Shown: positions 44,784 to 53,151 of the stretch, one piece after another | Layout: each line of letters opens with the position of its first letter | Numbering within the stretch: position 1 is the first letter of the stretch | DNA from: Mycobacterium stomatepiae | Lineage (GTDB): Bacteria > Actinomycetota > Actinomycetes > Mycobacteriales > Mycobacteriaceae | Length of the DNA: 64,000 nucleotides | NCBI RefSeq assembly: GCF_010731715.1 | Contig: NZ_AP022587.1 | Span: 4,774,001-4,838,000 of the forward strand | Reading direction: 5' to 3' | Translations under genes and position numbers: made by a program | Notes under the pieces: generated by a model | Database searches by the model: none | What the model saw: only the letters and a program-made list of their open reading frames with translations | Told to the model about the DNA's origin: nothing

Positions 44784-45942
44784 TTCCGACGTCGACGAGT
44801 TCCGGGCGGAGTTCTCGGCGTTCCTCGACGAAAACCTGCCTCCCGCAAGCGAAACACTCGAGCGTCCCCGCTCGGTGTCGCACATGCCGCAATGGGCACG
44901 CGACTGGCAGCGGCTGCTGTTCGACAACGGCTGGCTGCTGCCCGCCCAGCCCTCGGAATTCGGCGGTCGTAACGCGACGGTCATTCAGCAGTTCGTCTAC
45001 TTGGAGGAACTCAGCCGCCGCCGGATTTACCACAGCTTCAACCCGCAAGGCGTGAATATCGTTGCCGCTTCGCTGTTGTCGTTCGGCAGCGACGAGCAGA
45101 AGCGGCGTTGGGCGGTGCCGATTCTGCGGGCGGATATCACGGCTTCACTCGGAATGAGCGAGCCCAGCGCGGGTTCCGACCTCGCCTCGTTGCGTACTCG
45201 GGCGGTGCTGGACGGCGATCACTTCGTGGTCAATGGGCAGAAGGTGTGGACCTCCGGCGCCCACGACGCTGACGTCTTGTTGACGCTCGTACGGACGAAT
45301 CCAGATGTGCCCAAGCACAAGGGAATCAGCGTGCTGATCATCCCGACCGACACCCCGGGAGTCGTGCGACGCCCGTTTCCGTCGATCTGCGGTGCCGACG
45401 ATGTGGATTTTAACGAGGTCTTCTTCGAAGACGTGCGTGTGCCCGCGGAGCGTCTGGTCGGCGAAATCGACCAGGGCTGGAAGGTGGCCAACGGGTCGCT
45501 GGGCCACGAGCGCACGATGATGTGGCTCGGCTTCGCCGATCGACTCGACAACATGATCGACGACTTCCGCCCCGGCACCGAGGTCGAGCGCGACCAGTAC
45601 GCATCCACGATCATGGACAAGCAGGCGTTGCGCTTGTTGGGTTCGGCTGCCCTAGCTCGCGCGGCACGTGGTGAAGACGACGTGGCGGCGATCTCGGTGC
45701 TCAAGTTGCTCGGGTCCGAGGCTGAGTTGCGTGGGATGGAGCTTGCGTTGACGTCCGCGGGATCCGACGGGCTCGTGCACCCGGCTTTGACCGGGCCGTA
45801 TGCGCACATGAACCTCGACCACTACTTCGCCAGCTGGTTCGAGCGTTATGCACGAAGCTTTTCCGGCACCATCGCCGGTGGAACGTCGGAGATCCAGCGC
45901 AACATCATCGCGCAGCGGGTGCTCGGCCTACCGCGCGGCTAG
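44767..45942 (+). CDS. Acyl-CoA dehydrogenase, long subunit
   Basis: A 391-residue full-length acyl-CoA dehydrogenase with GMSEPSAGSDLASL, NGQKVWTSGAHDADV and IAGGTSEIQRNIIAQRVL. It is the intact paralogue of the pseudogene at 12944 and shows what that gene lost. GTG 44767 lies inside the end of the previous gene. Together the two chains probably form one enzyme (inference). Confidence 0.9.
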   Translation: MQLTFDSDVDEFRAEFSAFLDENLPPASETLERPRSVSHMPQWARDWQRLLFDNGWLLPAQPSEFGGRNATVIQQFVYLEELSRRRIYHSFNPQGVNIVAASLLSFGSDEQKRRWAVPILRADITASLGMSEPSAGSDLASLRTRAVLDGDHFVVNGQKVWTSGAHDADVLLTLVRTNPDVPKHKGISVLIIPTDTPGVVRRPFPSICGADDVDFNEVFFEDVRVPAERLVGEIDQGWKVANGSLGHERTMMWLGFADRLDNMIDDFRPGTEVERDQYASTIMDKQALRLLGSAALARAARGEDDVAAISVLKLLGSEAELRGMELALTSAGSDGLVHPALTGPYAHMNLDHYFASWFERYARSFSGTIAGGTSEIQRNIIAQRVLGLPRG

Positions 45943-45943
45943 C

Positions 45944-45958
45944 CGGCGTTCGACGCCG
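45944..45958. terminator. Hairpin between convergent genes
   Basis: CGGCGT and ACGCCG pair around a TCG loop, directly after the acyl-CoA dehydrogenase stop and before the end of the opposing Mam-type gene. There is no T-run, so it is a mycobacterial-style hairpin and may act in both directions. Confidence 0.5.
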
Positions 45959-45992
45959 AATTGCTTGTTATCGCAACGGCATTCAACGTCGG

Positions 45993-46562
45993 CTAGACCG
46001 GGTCGAATTTGGTGATCAGCCAGTTGCCGTTGACTCGGGTCAAACTCACCAGCACGCTGCTGGACGCCATCGAGGGCTCGGGATTGTCCTTGCTCGTGGT
46101 GCTCTGGTCGACCAGCACCAGCACGACGGCCGAATCGGGATGCAGTTCCTGAACCGCGGCCCCCAACACCCGAGCGTTGGTCTTCAGCGACTTCTGCTTG
46201 GCGGCGGGAGCCACGATCTGTTGGGTGAACTGGTTGTAGTACGACAAGAAGTCCCCGGACAGGTGCGACTTGGCGGCAGCGAAGTCCTTGTCGAGTGTGT
46301 CGGGTGAGTAGGACAGCAATGCGACTGTCCCGTCGGATGCCGAACTGATGACTGCGTTCGCGACGCTGGCGTTGGTCTGTTGATCGGGCCGGTACTGCTT
46401 GAAGTACAGCCACGCTGCCGCGCCAGCGGAGATCAGCAGCAGCGAAATCAGAACAACGGGAACGACTTTCACCTTGCGTCGCGCGCGTGGCTCACTTCGT
46501 CCAGTGCGTTCTGTTTCATCCGACGAGTCGGCGTGGTCGGTGCCGGGGTTGTCCTCGGTCAT
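45993..46562 (-). CDS. Mce-associated membrane protein (Mam/Mas-like)
   Basis: A 189-residue single-pass membrane protein. A charged N-terminus is followed by one membrane helix (about 33-55, [21 protein letters not shown]) and an exported domain with [22 protein letters not shown] and the ending [13 protein letters not shown]. It is clearly paralogous to 62617. Such proteins accompany mce operons and are thought to stabilise the transport complex. Its start overlaps the previous stop (ATGA). Confidence 0.82.
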   Translation of the reverse strand: MTEDNPGTDHADSSDETERTGRSEPRARRKVKVVPVVLISLLLISAGAAAWLYFKQYRPDQQTNASVANAVISSASDGTVALLSYSPDTLDKDFAAAKSHLSGDFLSYYNQFTQQIVAPAAKQKSLKTNARVLGAAVQELHPDSAVVLVLVDQSTTSKDNPEPSMASSSVLVSLTRVNGNWLITKFDPV

Positions 46563-47464
46563 GGAATGAACTCCACGTTGGACATCTTGTATTTCCCGCC
46601 GTCGTCTTTGACTGTCACCTTAAGCCGCCAATTGCGTGGTTCGTCTTTCGCGCCCGCGGCATTCGTGATGTGCGATGTCGCCGCGACGAGAACCAACGCG
46701 TAATCGCCGTTTATCGATTGCACGGCAGCCGCATTCACGGTTCCTTGGGTGACCACCTTGGACTGCTCAACGACGGTCGTGAAATCTTTTTCACGCTGCT
46801 GGAAGTCGTCGCGGAACTGGCCGGTCGAGCTGTCGATCACCCGCTGGACGTCCTCCTTGGCCTTACTGAAGTCCAAGGAAATCATGTTGACGACACCCTG
46901 TCTGGCTCCCGCGATGAAGTTCGCGACGCGCTGGTTGCGCTCGGTGATTTCATGACGCTGCCACATCATGTATCCGCTGGCCCCGGTGAAGACGCAGATG
47001 AGGATGATGACGGCCGCTTTCCACGTCACGGACAGCGATGGCCACCGCAGGCGGAGCCGGCGGGCCGGCTTGGTTTCGGATTCCGCGTCTTCGGGTGTTT
47101 CGTCGGAGGCTTCTTCCTCGGATTCCTCCGACTCCGCTGCGTCGGTCGCGTCCTCGGCGGCGGCGTCGTCGTCGGTCTTCGCCTCGGCGGCGGCCTCGGC
47201 CTCGGCGTCGTCGTCGGTCTTCGCCTCGGTTGCGTCCTCGTCGGCGTCCGACGATTCTTCGGTGGTTTTGGCGGTCTCGGCCTCCGTTTCAGCGCTGACC
47301 TCGGCTTCGGCCTCGCGGCGGAGCCGGGCGGCCCGGGCACGAGCGCGCGCCGCGGCGGCCAGCGCTTCGGCTTCGGCGGCTTCGGCTTCGGCTTCCTCGA
47401 TCAACGCCATGGTGTCGGCTCTCGATGTGGCCGAATCTCGCGATGGCTTCTTCGCCTCAGCCAA
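46559..47464 (-). CDS. Mce-associated membrane protein with long coiled coil
   Basis: A 301-residue protein. The first part has an Ala-Glu-Arg coiled coil (about 22-60), then a very acidic, Ala-rich low-complexity stretch (about 60-130), a membrane helix (about 150-170), and an exported domain ending [10 protein letters not shown]. It is the partner of 45993 and the paralogue of the gene at 63258. The acidic stretch is much longer here than in that paralogue. Confidence 0.8.
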   Translation of the reverse strand: MAEAKKPSRDSATSRADTMALIEEAEAEAAEAEALAAAARARARAARLRREAEAEVSAETEAETAKTTEESSDADEDATEAKTDDDAEAEAAAEAKTDDDAAAEDATDAAESEESEEEASDETPEDAESETKPARRLRLRWPSLSVTWKAAVIILICVFTGASGYMMWQRHEITERNQRVANFIAGARQGVVNMISLDFSKAKEDVQRVIDSSTGQFRDDFQQREKDFTTVVEQSKVVTQGTVNAAAVQSINGDYALVLVAATSHITNAAGAKDEPRNWRLKVTVKDDGGKYKMSNVEFIP

Positions 47465-47499
47465 AGTGCCTGCTCCCCGTTGCTGAACGTCTCACGCGG

Positions 47500-47928
47500 T
47501 TACCACCGCACGAGTGAAAACGGATAACTGTTGGTGCCCCCCGGGCCGCCTCCGCAGCCCGTGTTGAACGTTGAGTCGACCTGACCCGCCAGCGTCACCT
47601 CGTCCCACGAGTAAACGTCATGCGAGGAAAAGAACTGGACCACGCAGCGCACACCGTCGGGCACGTCAACGGCCATGGTGTAACGGCCGTTGGACAGGTG
47701 CGCGTCTGACTTCCAGGGTGCGGCTTGCCCGTTGGGTTGCGGAACCCCTTGAATGGACAGGCATCCCGGCGCTGTAGGAGTGCACCTGCCGAGGGCCCAG
47801 ATCCACAGGTGGCCGGGGTCCCGGGGTGTATCCACTCTGTAATTGCCAATGATCATGTCCGCGTGGGCGGTCGGCATGACGGTCAGCGCGGCCGTGGCGA
47901 GCGCAAGGCTCACTGCGAAAGTCTTCAC
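47500..47928 (-). CDS. Secreted protein of unknown function
   Basis: A 142-residue protein with a Sec signal peptide (TFAVSLALATAALTVMPTAHA, cleavage expected after AHA). The mature domain has four Cys, probably in two disulfides (CTPTAPGC, then RCVVQ and TGCGGG), and Trp-rich strands. GTG 47928 with GGGAG is preferred to ATG 47943. It sits upstream of the Mam-type pair and shares general layout with the secreted protein at 61964. Confidence 0.72.
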   Translation of the reverse strand: MKTFAVSLALATAALTVMPTAHADMIIGNYRVDTPRDPGHLWIWALGRCTPTAPGCLSIQGVPQPNGQAAPWKSDAHLSNGRYTMAVDVPDGVRCVVQFFSSHDVYSWDEVTLAGQVDSTFNTGCGGGPGGTNSYPFSLVRW

Positions 47929-48048
47929 CGGAACGACTCCCATCTCTGTACACGCGCTCGTCTCGAATATAAGGCGCGGTCACGCTGAACAGGCCTACTC
48001 GGAAAAACTGCGGCAGTCAACGGCCGGTTTTAAAGGTGCGTGTCGCGC

Positions 48049-49413
48049 TCAGTCGATGACCGCAACTTCGGTGCGCTCGGTGACCGGCAGGGCGAGTTGC
48101 TGCTCGTCGCAGATGCGCTGCAGCTTGTCCAGGGTCTCGTCTAGGCCCGCACCGATCTTGCGGCCCGGGGTGAAGGTGGCCGGCAGCTTCCGCATGCCCT
48201 GGATAACGCCGATGCACTCGTAGTGCACGGTGCCTTCGAGGTCGCAGCGGTAGTCGGGCATCCGATCCAGCACTGCCGTCAGCATGGACTTGAACACGGT
48301 ACGCGCCACATTCGACCCCTTGCACCGATGCAAGCCGAGACCAAAGCTGAAGTGCCGATTGCCCTTACGATCGAGGACAATCTCGTCGGGGTCGGTGAAC
48401 AGCGATGGGTCGCGGTTGGCCATGGCCCACGAAATCCACAGCCGCTCACCCTCTTTGAAATGATTGCCGTCGAGTTCGACGTCGTCGGAGAAGGTCCGGC
48501 CGTCACCGGCAGCCGGGGTGAAGTACCGCAGGAACTCCTCGGTCGCCGGGCCGAGCAGGGTGTCGCGCTCCTTGGAGAGCCGCTCGCGCTCATCGGGGTG
48601 TTCGGAAAGCCACTCCAGCGTGTGGGCCGTCAGCGCCGTCGTGGTGTCGAAGCCGCCACCGATGACCAGGCCGAGGTTGCCGAGAACCTCTAGATCGGGG
48701 GCGGGCTCACTGTCGATTCGCATCTGCAACAGGCCATTGATGATGCCGGGCCGCGGATTCTCGCGGACCTCCAACATGTTGTTGACCATGTCGAGCCCCA
48801 TCTCGCGGTGCATCGCGGTGACGCGCTCGATGTCGGGGGAGTGTTCGGGGGTATAGACGGCGGCGTGGACGGGTTCGCTGTAGAGGGCCCACTTCTTCAG
48901 TGGAATGCCCAGCATCGCCAGGGTCAACACGGCGGGCACGACGTTGGCTAGGTCGTCGACGAAGTCGATGCCGCCGCCTTCGATCTTCTCGTCGAGGCAG
49001 GCCCGAGTGATGTCGTCGATAAAGGGTTCCCAGCGCTTGACCGCCGCCGGTGACAGGTAGGGGTTGAGCACGTTGCGGTACGTGCGGTGGTCGGGCTCGT
49101 CCATCTCGAGGATGCCGCCGCGCACGGCCGCGACGCGGCTGGCGGTCGGGATGGAGATGCCCTTTTAGCCGCGGCGCTCGTTGTGGATGTCGTGGTCGTT
49201 GGAGACCGCGGGGCAGCGGGCGAGTTCGAAGACTTCGTGGCTACCTGCCGCGACCCAGTGTCCACCGTAGGTCTCAGACCACGCCATCGGGCACTTGGCG
49301 TGCATCTCCGCAGTGATCTGCTTGAACTGCGAACGATACTCCGGCGCGTTTCGGTCAAAGTGATACGTCGGCTTCTTGCCGTCGCCTTCGCCCACGACAT
49401 CCTCGACACTCAA
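48049..49413 (-). pseudogene. Cytochrome P450 with in-frame TAA
   Basis: A P450 gene of about 454 codons with the heme loop FGLGLHRCKGSN and the K-helix EEFLR. It is cut at TAA 49165-49167 in NERRG-stop-KGISIP, where relatives have Tyr, so a single-base change in a Tyr codon explains it. The longer downstream frame (48049-49125) lacks the first 100 or so residues and cannot form a complete P450. TTG at 49413 has GGGAGA upstream. Its ferredoxin and dehydrogenase partners are intact. Confidence 0.85.
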
Positions 49414-49427
49414 CGTGATGTCTCCCT

Positions 49428-49628
49428 TTAGGTTTCGTCCGTGATCTTGATCGCCTGCTCCGGGCAGGAGTGCGCGGCCTCGCGCACCTGGTCTTCCTGG
49501 TCGGCCGGCACCACCTCGTTGACCGCCGACGAACTGCCGTCAATATCGCTGAGCTGGAACGATTCCGGCGCAATCATCGCGCACAGGGTGTGGCCCTGGC
49601 AGCGTTCTGAATCAACCCAGACCTTCAC
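49428..49628 (-). CDS. P450 ferredoxin
   Basis: A 66-residue ferredoxin with Cys10, His13, Cys16 (CQGHTLC) and SCPEQA. GTG 49628 has a strong GGAGGA site. It lies 14 bp upstream of the P450 pseudogene, so its dedicated partner appears to be lost. Confidence 0.86.
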   Translation of the reverse strand: MKVWVDSERCQGHTLCAMIAPESFQLSDIDGSSSAVNEVVPADQEDQVREAAHSCPEQAIKITDET

Positions 49629-49682
49629 GATGTCTCCTCCTGGGGGCTGCGGTGTGACTGGCGTTGCGGACGCCGACGTCGC

Positions 49683-50384
49683 TCAGGTGTTTCGACCGCC
49701 GTTGACGCCCAATATCTGACCGGTGATGTAGCCGGCTTCCTCGGATATCAGAAATGCGCACGCGGCCGCGATGTCTTCGGGCTTGCCGATCCGGCGCACC
49801 GGGGTCCGGGCGATGGTCTCGTCGATATCTCCGAGGTAACCGCGTTGCTCGGCGCTGCGCAGCATCGGGGTGTCAATGAAACCGGGCGGCACCGCGTTGA
49901 CCGTGATTCCGCTCGGGCCGTACTCGAGGGCCAGCGACTTGGTGAGTCCGTTGACCGCCGACTTGGCCGCCACGTAGTGCGACATATAGGGAGCGCCGGA
50001 ATGGGTGCTCGACGAGGAGATGTTGACGATTCGTCCCCACCCGGCCTCGACCATGTCGGGCAGCACCGCCTGGGTCATGTGGAAGACGCCGTGGAGGTTG
50101 ACGTCGACCACGCGTTGCCAGTCCTCGAACGTGATGTTGCTGAAACGCTTGAATCCATCCAGGCCCGCGGCATTGACCAGAACGGCCACCGGCCCCAATT
50201 GCGCGCGGATCGCAGACAGCGCGGCATCCACCTGGGAGCGATCCGTCACGTCGGCGGTGAACGACAGCTCGGCGTCCGACGGCCTCAGATCGATGGTCGC
50301 GACATCGAGACCATCGGCACGCAGCCGATGGGCGACCGCCAGACCGATACCGGATCCGCCACCGGTGACCACTGCGGTCTTCAC
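49683..50384 (-). CDS. SDR-family dehydrogenase
   Basis: A 233-residue SDR with TGGGSGIG at residues 7-14, NAAG, catalytic Ser in ISSSS and YVAAK, and a GYITGQ C-terminal segment. It is the first gene of the SDR-ferredoxin-P450 unit, started from operator B7. GTG 50384 is the only good start. It probably oxidises an alcohol made by the P450. Confidence 0.87.
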   Translation of the reverse strand: MKTAVVTGGGSGIGLAVAHRLRADGLDVATIDLRPSDAELSFTADVTDRSQVDAALSAIRAQLGPVAVLVNAAGLDGFKRFSNITFEDWQRVVDVNLHGVFHMTQAVLPDMVEAGWGRIVNISSSSTHSGAPYMSHYVAAKSAVNGLTKSLALEYGPSGITVNAVPPGFIDTPMLRSAEQRGYLGDIDETIARTPVRRIGKPEDIAAACAFLISEEAGYITGQILGVNGGRNT

Positions 50385-50444
50385 GCCACTGCCCCTGAGC
50401 CCAGTGCGGGCGTCTCAGTCACAAAGAATCTCCTTCGCAATTAT

Positions 50445-50459
50445 GAGAACAGTACTCTC
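50445..50459. promoter_or_regulatory. Operator B7, GAGAATnnnATTCTC family
   Basis: GAGAACAGTACTCTC matches 10 of 12 consensus positions. It lies 60 bp before the SDR-ferredoxin-P450 unit on the minus strand. Confidence 0.65.
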
Positions 50460-50621
50460 ACGCCGAAGTGACGTGCAACATAGCGGGGAAACGGCTTACT
50501 GCCTGGGCTGAGGCGGCCCACACGCTATCGTGTAGCCGACACCGGCGCTGGTCAGTCCCCGTGTCCCATTCTTATGGCTTTCTTGAATTCTCGAGACTCG
50601 AATGTAAGATTCGCCGAGGAT

Positions 50622-50636
50622 GAGAATGAAATTTTC
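50622..50636. promoter_or_regulatory. Operator B8, GAGAATnnnATTCTC family
   Basis: GAGAATGAAATTTTC matches 11 of 12 positions with a perfect left half. It lies 26 bp before the ATG of the short remnant at 50663 and controls the downstream CoA-transferase. Together with B7 it serves a divergent pair. Confidence 0.7.
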
Positions 50637-50662
50637 GTGACCGCCACCACATCAGGAGCCGA

Positions 50663-50790
50663 ATGTCAGCGCAGGTCACACTGCGGACGCCGCGGAAACG
50701 ACGGGCTCGGGGGTCGACCGTGGCCTGCTGATCGATGGCCGGCTCATCATGACGGACAACCTTCGCCGTGCCGGTGATGGGAGGCAATAA
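50663..50790 (+). pseudogene. Possible 5' remnant of an aldehyde dehydrogenase gene
   Basis: An ATG with AGGAG at 5 bp starts MSAQVT, then the frame shifts and the segment DRGLLIDGRLIMTDN, typical of aldehyde dehydrogenase N-termini, runs to a TAA that abuts the CoA-transferase ATG. Only about 40 codons remain. It directly follows operator B8. It could instead be an untranslated leader; the assignment rests on one short motif. Confidence 0.3.
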
Positions 50791-51996
50791 ATGAGGCCGT
50801 TAGAGGGCATCCGTGTGCTCGAGGTCGCCATGTACGGGTTCGTCCCGTCGGCGGGTGCCGTGTTGGCCGAATGGGGCGCGGACGTGGTCAAAGTGGAGCA
50901 CGCGGTGACGGGTGACCCGCAGCGTGGGCTTCGGCAGACTGGCATGTTGCGCGTCGAAGGCGATCCGAATCCCAACATCGAGCACGCCAACCGCGGCAAG
51001 CGCAGCGTCGGACTCGACATGTCGGTTCCCGAGGGCAAGGAAGTGCTCTACGAATTGGCCCGCCGCTCGGACGTTTTCTTGACGAGCTTCCTGCCCGGTG
51101 CCAGGCAGAGGTTCGGCATCGACGTCGACGACATCCGCGCGGTGAACCCGAAGATCGTCTACGCGCGCGGCAGTGCGCTCGGGCCGCGCGGTGAGGAGGC
51201 GACGAAAGGCGGCTACGACATGACCGCCTTCTGGTGCCGGGCCGGAACAGCTGCCACGATCACCCCGATGGGGATGCCCGGCATGATCGCGCCGCCGGGG
51301 CCTGCCTACGGCGACACCATTTCCGGGACCAATCTGGCGGGAGGCATTGCCGCGGCGCTGCTCAAGCGGGAGCGCACCGGGGAACCGTCGGTCGTCGACG
51401 TGTCTTTGCTGGGCAGCGGGCTGTGGTCGATGGGCCACACGGTTGCGCTGACCAAGCATTTGAACCAGCGGCTGGAGGCTCCGCCGCCGGGTGTGCACGG
51501 TGCACCGAACAACCCGTTGGTGGGGTTATATACGACATCTGATGGCCGGTACATCTCCTTCGTGATGATGCAGCCGACGAAGTTCTGGGCTGATGTGTGC
51601 CGGCACGTCGACATGCCTGAACTGGCAGATGACCCTCGGTTTGCGAGTGTCGAAAAAATTGCTGAGAACACATCCGAGGCCGTGGAGATCTTGACCAAGG
51701 CCATCGCAACCCGCACGCTTGCCGAGTGGAGCGACCGCTTTGCCACGTTGGCCGGCCCCTGGGCGCCGGTCCAGGACACGTTGCAGGCGACCGACGATTC
51801 ACAGATCCGAGCCAACGAATACCTCGTGCGCGCAGGCGAACTCGACCTGGTCGCCAACCCCGTTCAGTTCGACGTCACCGCACCGCAAACCGGACCGGCA
51901 CCGGGATTTGCCGAACAAACCGACGAGATCCTGCAGGAATTGGGATTCGACTGGGACCGCATTATCGAATTCAAGGCGGCCGGCGCCGTTACTTAG
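50791..51996 (+). CDS. CaiB/BaiF CoA-transferase
   Basis: A 401-residue class III CoA-transferase. The N-terminal MRPLEGIRVLEVAMYGFVP and the segment NRGKRSVGLDM are family hallmarks, and a conserved Asp follows in YDMTAFW. GGGAGG at 6 bp precedes the ATG. With the double-domain relative at 6696 broken, this may be the only working CoA-transferase of the cluster. It could form the acyl-CoA that enters beta-oxidation. Confidence 0.9.
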   Translation: MRPLEGIRVLEVAMYGFVPSAGAVLAEWGADVVKVEHAVTGDPQRGLRQTGMLRVEGDPNPNIEHANRGKRSVGLDMSVPEGKEVLYELARRSDVFLTSFLPGARQRFGIDVDDIRAVNPKIVYARGSALGPRGEEATKGGYDMTAFWCRAGTAATITPMGMPGMIAPPGPAYGDTISGTNLAGGIAAALLKRERTGEPSVVDVSLLGSGLWSMGHTVALTKHLNQRLEAPPPGVHGAPNNPLVGLYTTSDGRYISFVMMQPTKFWADVCRHVDMPELADDPRFASVEKIAENTSEAVEILTKAIATRTLAEWSDRFATLAGPWAPVQDTLQATDDSQIRANEYLVRAGELDLVANPVQFDVTAPQTGPAPGFAEQTDEILQELGFDWDRIIEFKAAGAVT

Positions 51997-52034
51997 AAGC
52001 GGAGCAGCCCTCAATTGTCTAAGCCGAATATCCC

Positions 52035-52050
52035 GGGTGTTCGCACCCGC
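52035..52050. terminator. Hairpin after the CoA-transferase gene
   Basis: CGGGTG and CACCCG pair perfectly around a TTCG tetraloop, 39 bp after the CoA-transferase stop. No T-run follows, which is usual for mycobacterial terminators. It separates this unit from the mce operon. Confidence 0.55.
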
Positions 52051-52176
52051 CCGCACGATCCGGGCGCGGCGGCCAAAAGTCGTTCGATAACGGTTGCGCG
52101 ATTTTTGCTTCGCCCGGACGTGGCATGAGTCACAATGACCCGACGCTTTCTCGCGCGACAGAACGGAGGACCAGCG
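52051..52176. other. Intergenic region before the mce operon
   Basis: With the terminator and small frame, about 330 bp separate the CoA-transferase from the first YrbE gene. No GAGAAT operator, TTAAATCAA palindrome or clear KstR-type motif is visible, so the mce operon seems to be outside those regulons. Confidence 0.5.
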
Positions 52177-52337
52177 TGATGCTGGTTGCGGCTGTCTCTC
52201 CGGCGATCGATGTCGGGATGCGGCTGCTCGGTGGGCATTTCGACATCGGCTTTCAACCGAATCTACCGGAGCCATTGCGGATGAACAAGACTGTCCGTCT
52301 CGTTACGCGGGAAGGGTCTGAGGCCGATGGTGGATAG
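52177..52337 (+). CDS. Possible small leader ORF of the mce operon
   Basis: GTG at 52177, preceded by GGAGGA at about 7 bp, opens 53 codons (VMLVAAVSPAIDVGMRLLGG at the start, then a basic stretch). The frame ends at 52337 and overlaps the first YrbE ATG (52327) by 11 bp. The good ribosome site and the overlap suggest translational coupling. I do not recognise the peptide, and it may not be a functional protein. Confidence 0.35.
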
Positions 52338-53145
52338 CCGCGTCGAGCGCTGGTCGACGGGACTGCCTGCGCTGAGTTGGAAGTTCGACCTTTCGGGGCC
52401 GATGCAGGCGGTCGGTGCCCTGTTCGCAATGTCGGCCGACGCGGTGAAGTTCTTGTTCCGCCGGCCGTTTCAAGGGCGAGAGTTCTTGGAGCAGTCGTGG
52501 TTTGTCGCGCGGGTGTCGCTGGCTCCTACCTTGTTGGTGGCGATCCCGTTCACCGTGCTGGTTAGCTTCACGCTCAACATCCTGTTGCGCGAATTGGGTG
52601 CGGCGGACCTCTCTGGTGCGGGTGCCGCGTTCGGTGCTGTCACCCAGCTCGGCCCGCTCGTCACAGTTTTGATCGTGGCGGGCGCGGGTGCCACGGCGAT
52701 GTGTGCGGACCTGGGGTCGCGCACGATTCGCGAGGAAATCGACGCGATGGAAGTGCTGGGCATCAACCCGATACAAAGATTAGTCACCCCGCGCATGTTG
52801 GCTTCCGGGTTGGTGGCCTTTCTGCTCAACAGCCTCGTCGTCATCATCGGCGTTGTTGGCGGGTACGTCTTTTCGGTATTTGTGCAAGACGTCAATCCCG
52901 GAGCGTTCGCCGCGGGCATCACCTTGCTCACCGGCGTCCCCGAGGTGGTCATTTCCTGCGTCAAGGCAGCCCTCTTTGGCCTCATCGCCGGCTTGGTCGC
53001 GTGCTATCGGGGCCTGTCGATCACCGGCGGCGGCGCCAAGGCCGTTGGCAATGCGGTCAACGAAACCGTCGTCTATGCCTTCATGGCCCTGTTCGTCGTC
53101 AACGTGGTCGTGACCGCGATTGGCATCAAGATGACGGTGAAGTAG
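52327..53145 (+). CDS. yrbEA: YrbE/MlaE-type permease A
   Basis: A 272-residue integral membrane protein of the MlaE permease family, with about five or six membrane helices. The family motif is EEIDAMEVLGINPIQRLVTPR, here at about residues 137-157, expected to contact the ATPase. It forms the membrane channel of the Mce importer with permease B; the ATPase (Mkl) is encoded elsewhere. The number of this mce operon cannot be assigned. Confidence 0.93.
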   Translation: MVDSRVERWSTGLPALSWKFDLSGPMQAVGALFAMSADAVKFLFRRPFQGREFLEQSWFVARVSLAPTLLVAIPFTVLVSFTLNILLRELGAADLSGAGAAFGAVTQLGPLVTVLIVAGAGATAMCADLGSRTIREEIDAMEVLGINPIQRLVTPRMLASGLVAFLLNSLVVIIGVVGGYVFSVFVQDVNPGAFAAGITLLTGVPEVVISCVKAALFGLIAGLVACYRGLSITGGGAKAVGNAVNETVVYAFMALFVVNVVVTAIGIKMTVK

Positions 53146-53151
53146 GGCTGC

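Noticed and set aside
46559..47464. Acidic Ala-rich segment as a sign of a false gene
   Set aside because: The low-complexity part is flanked by a membrane helix and an exported domain that match the paralogue at 63258, so the gene is real.
51997..52326. KstR-type operator before the mce operon
   Set aside because: I looked for TnnAACnnGTTnnA in this region and saw no convincing match.
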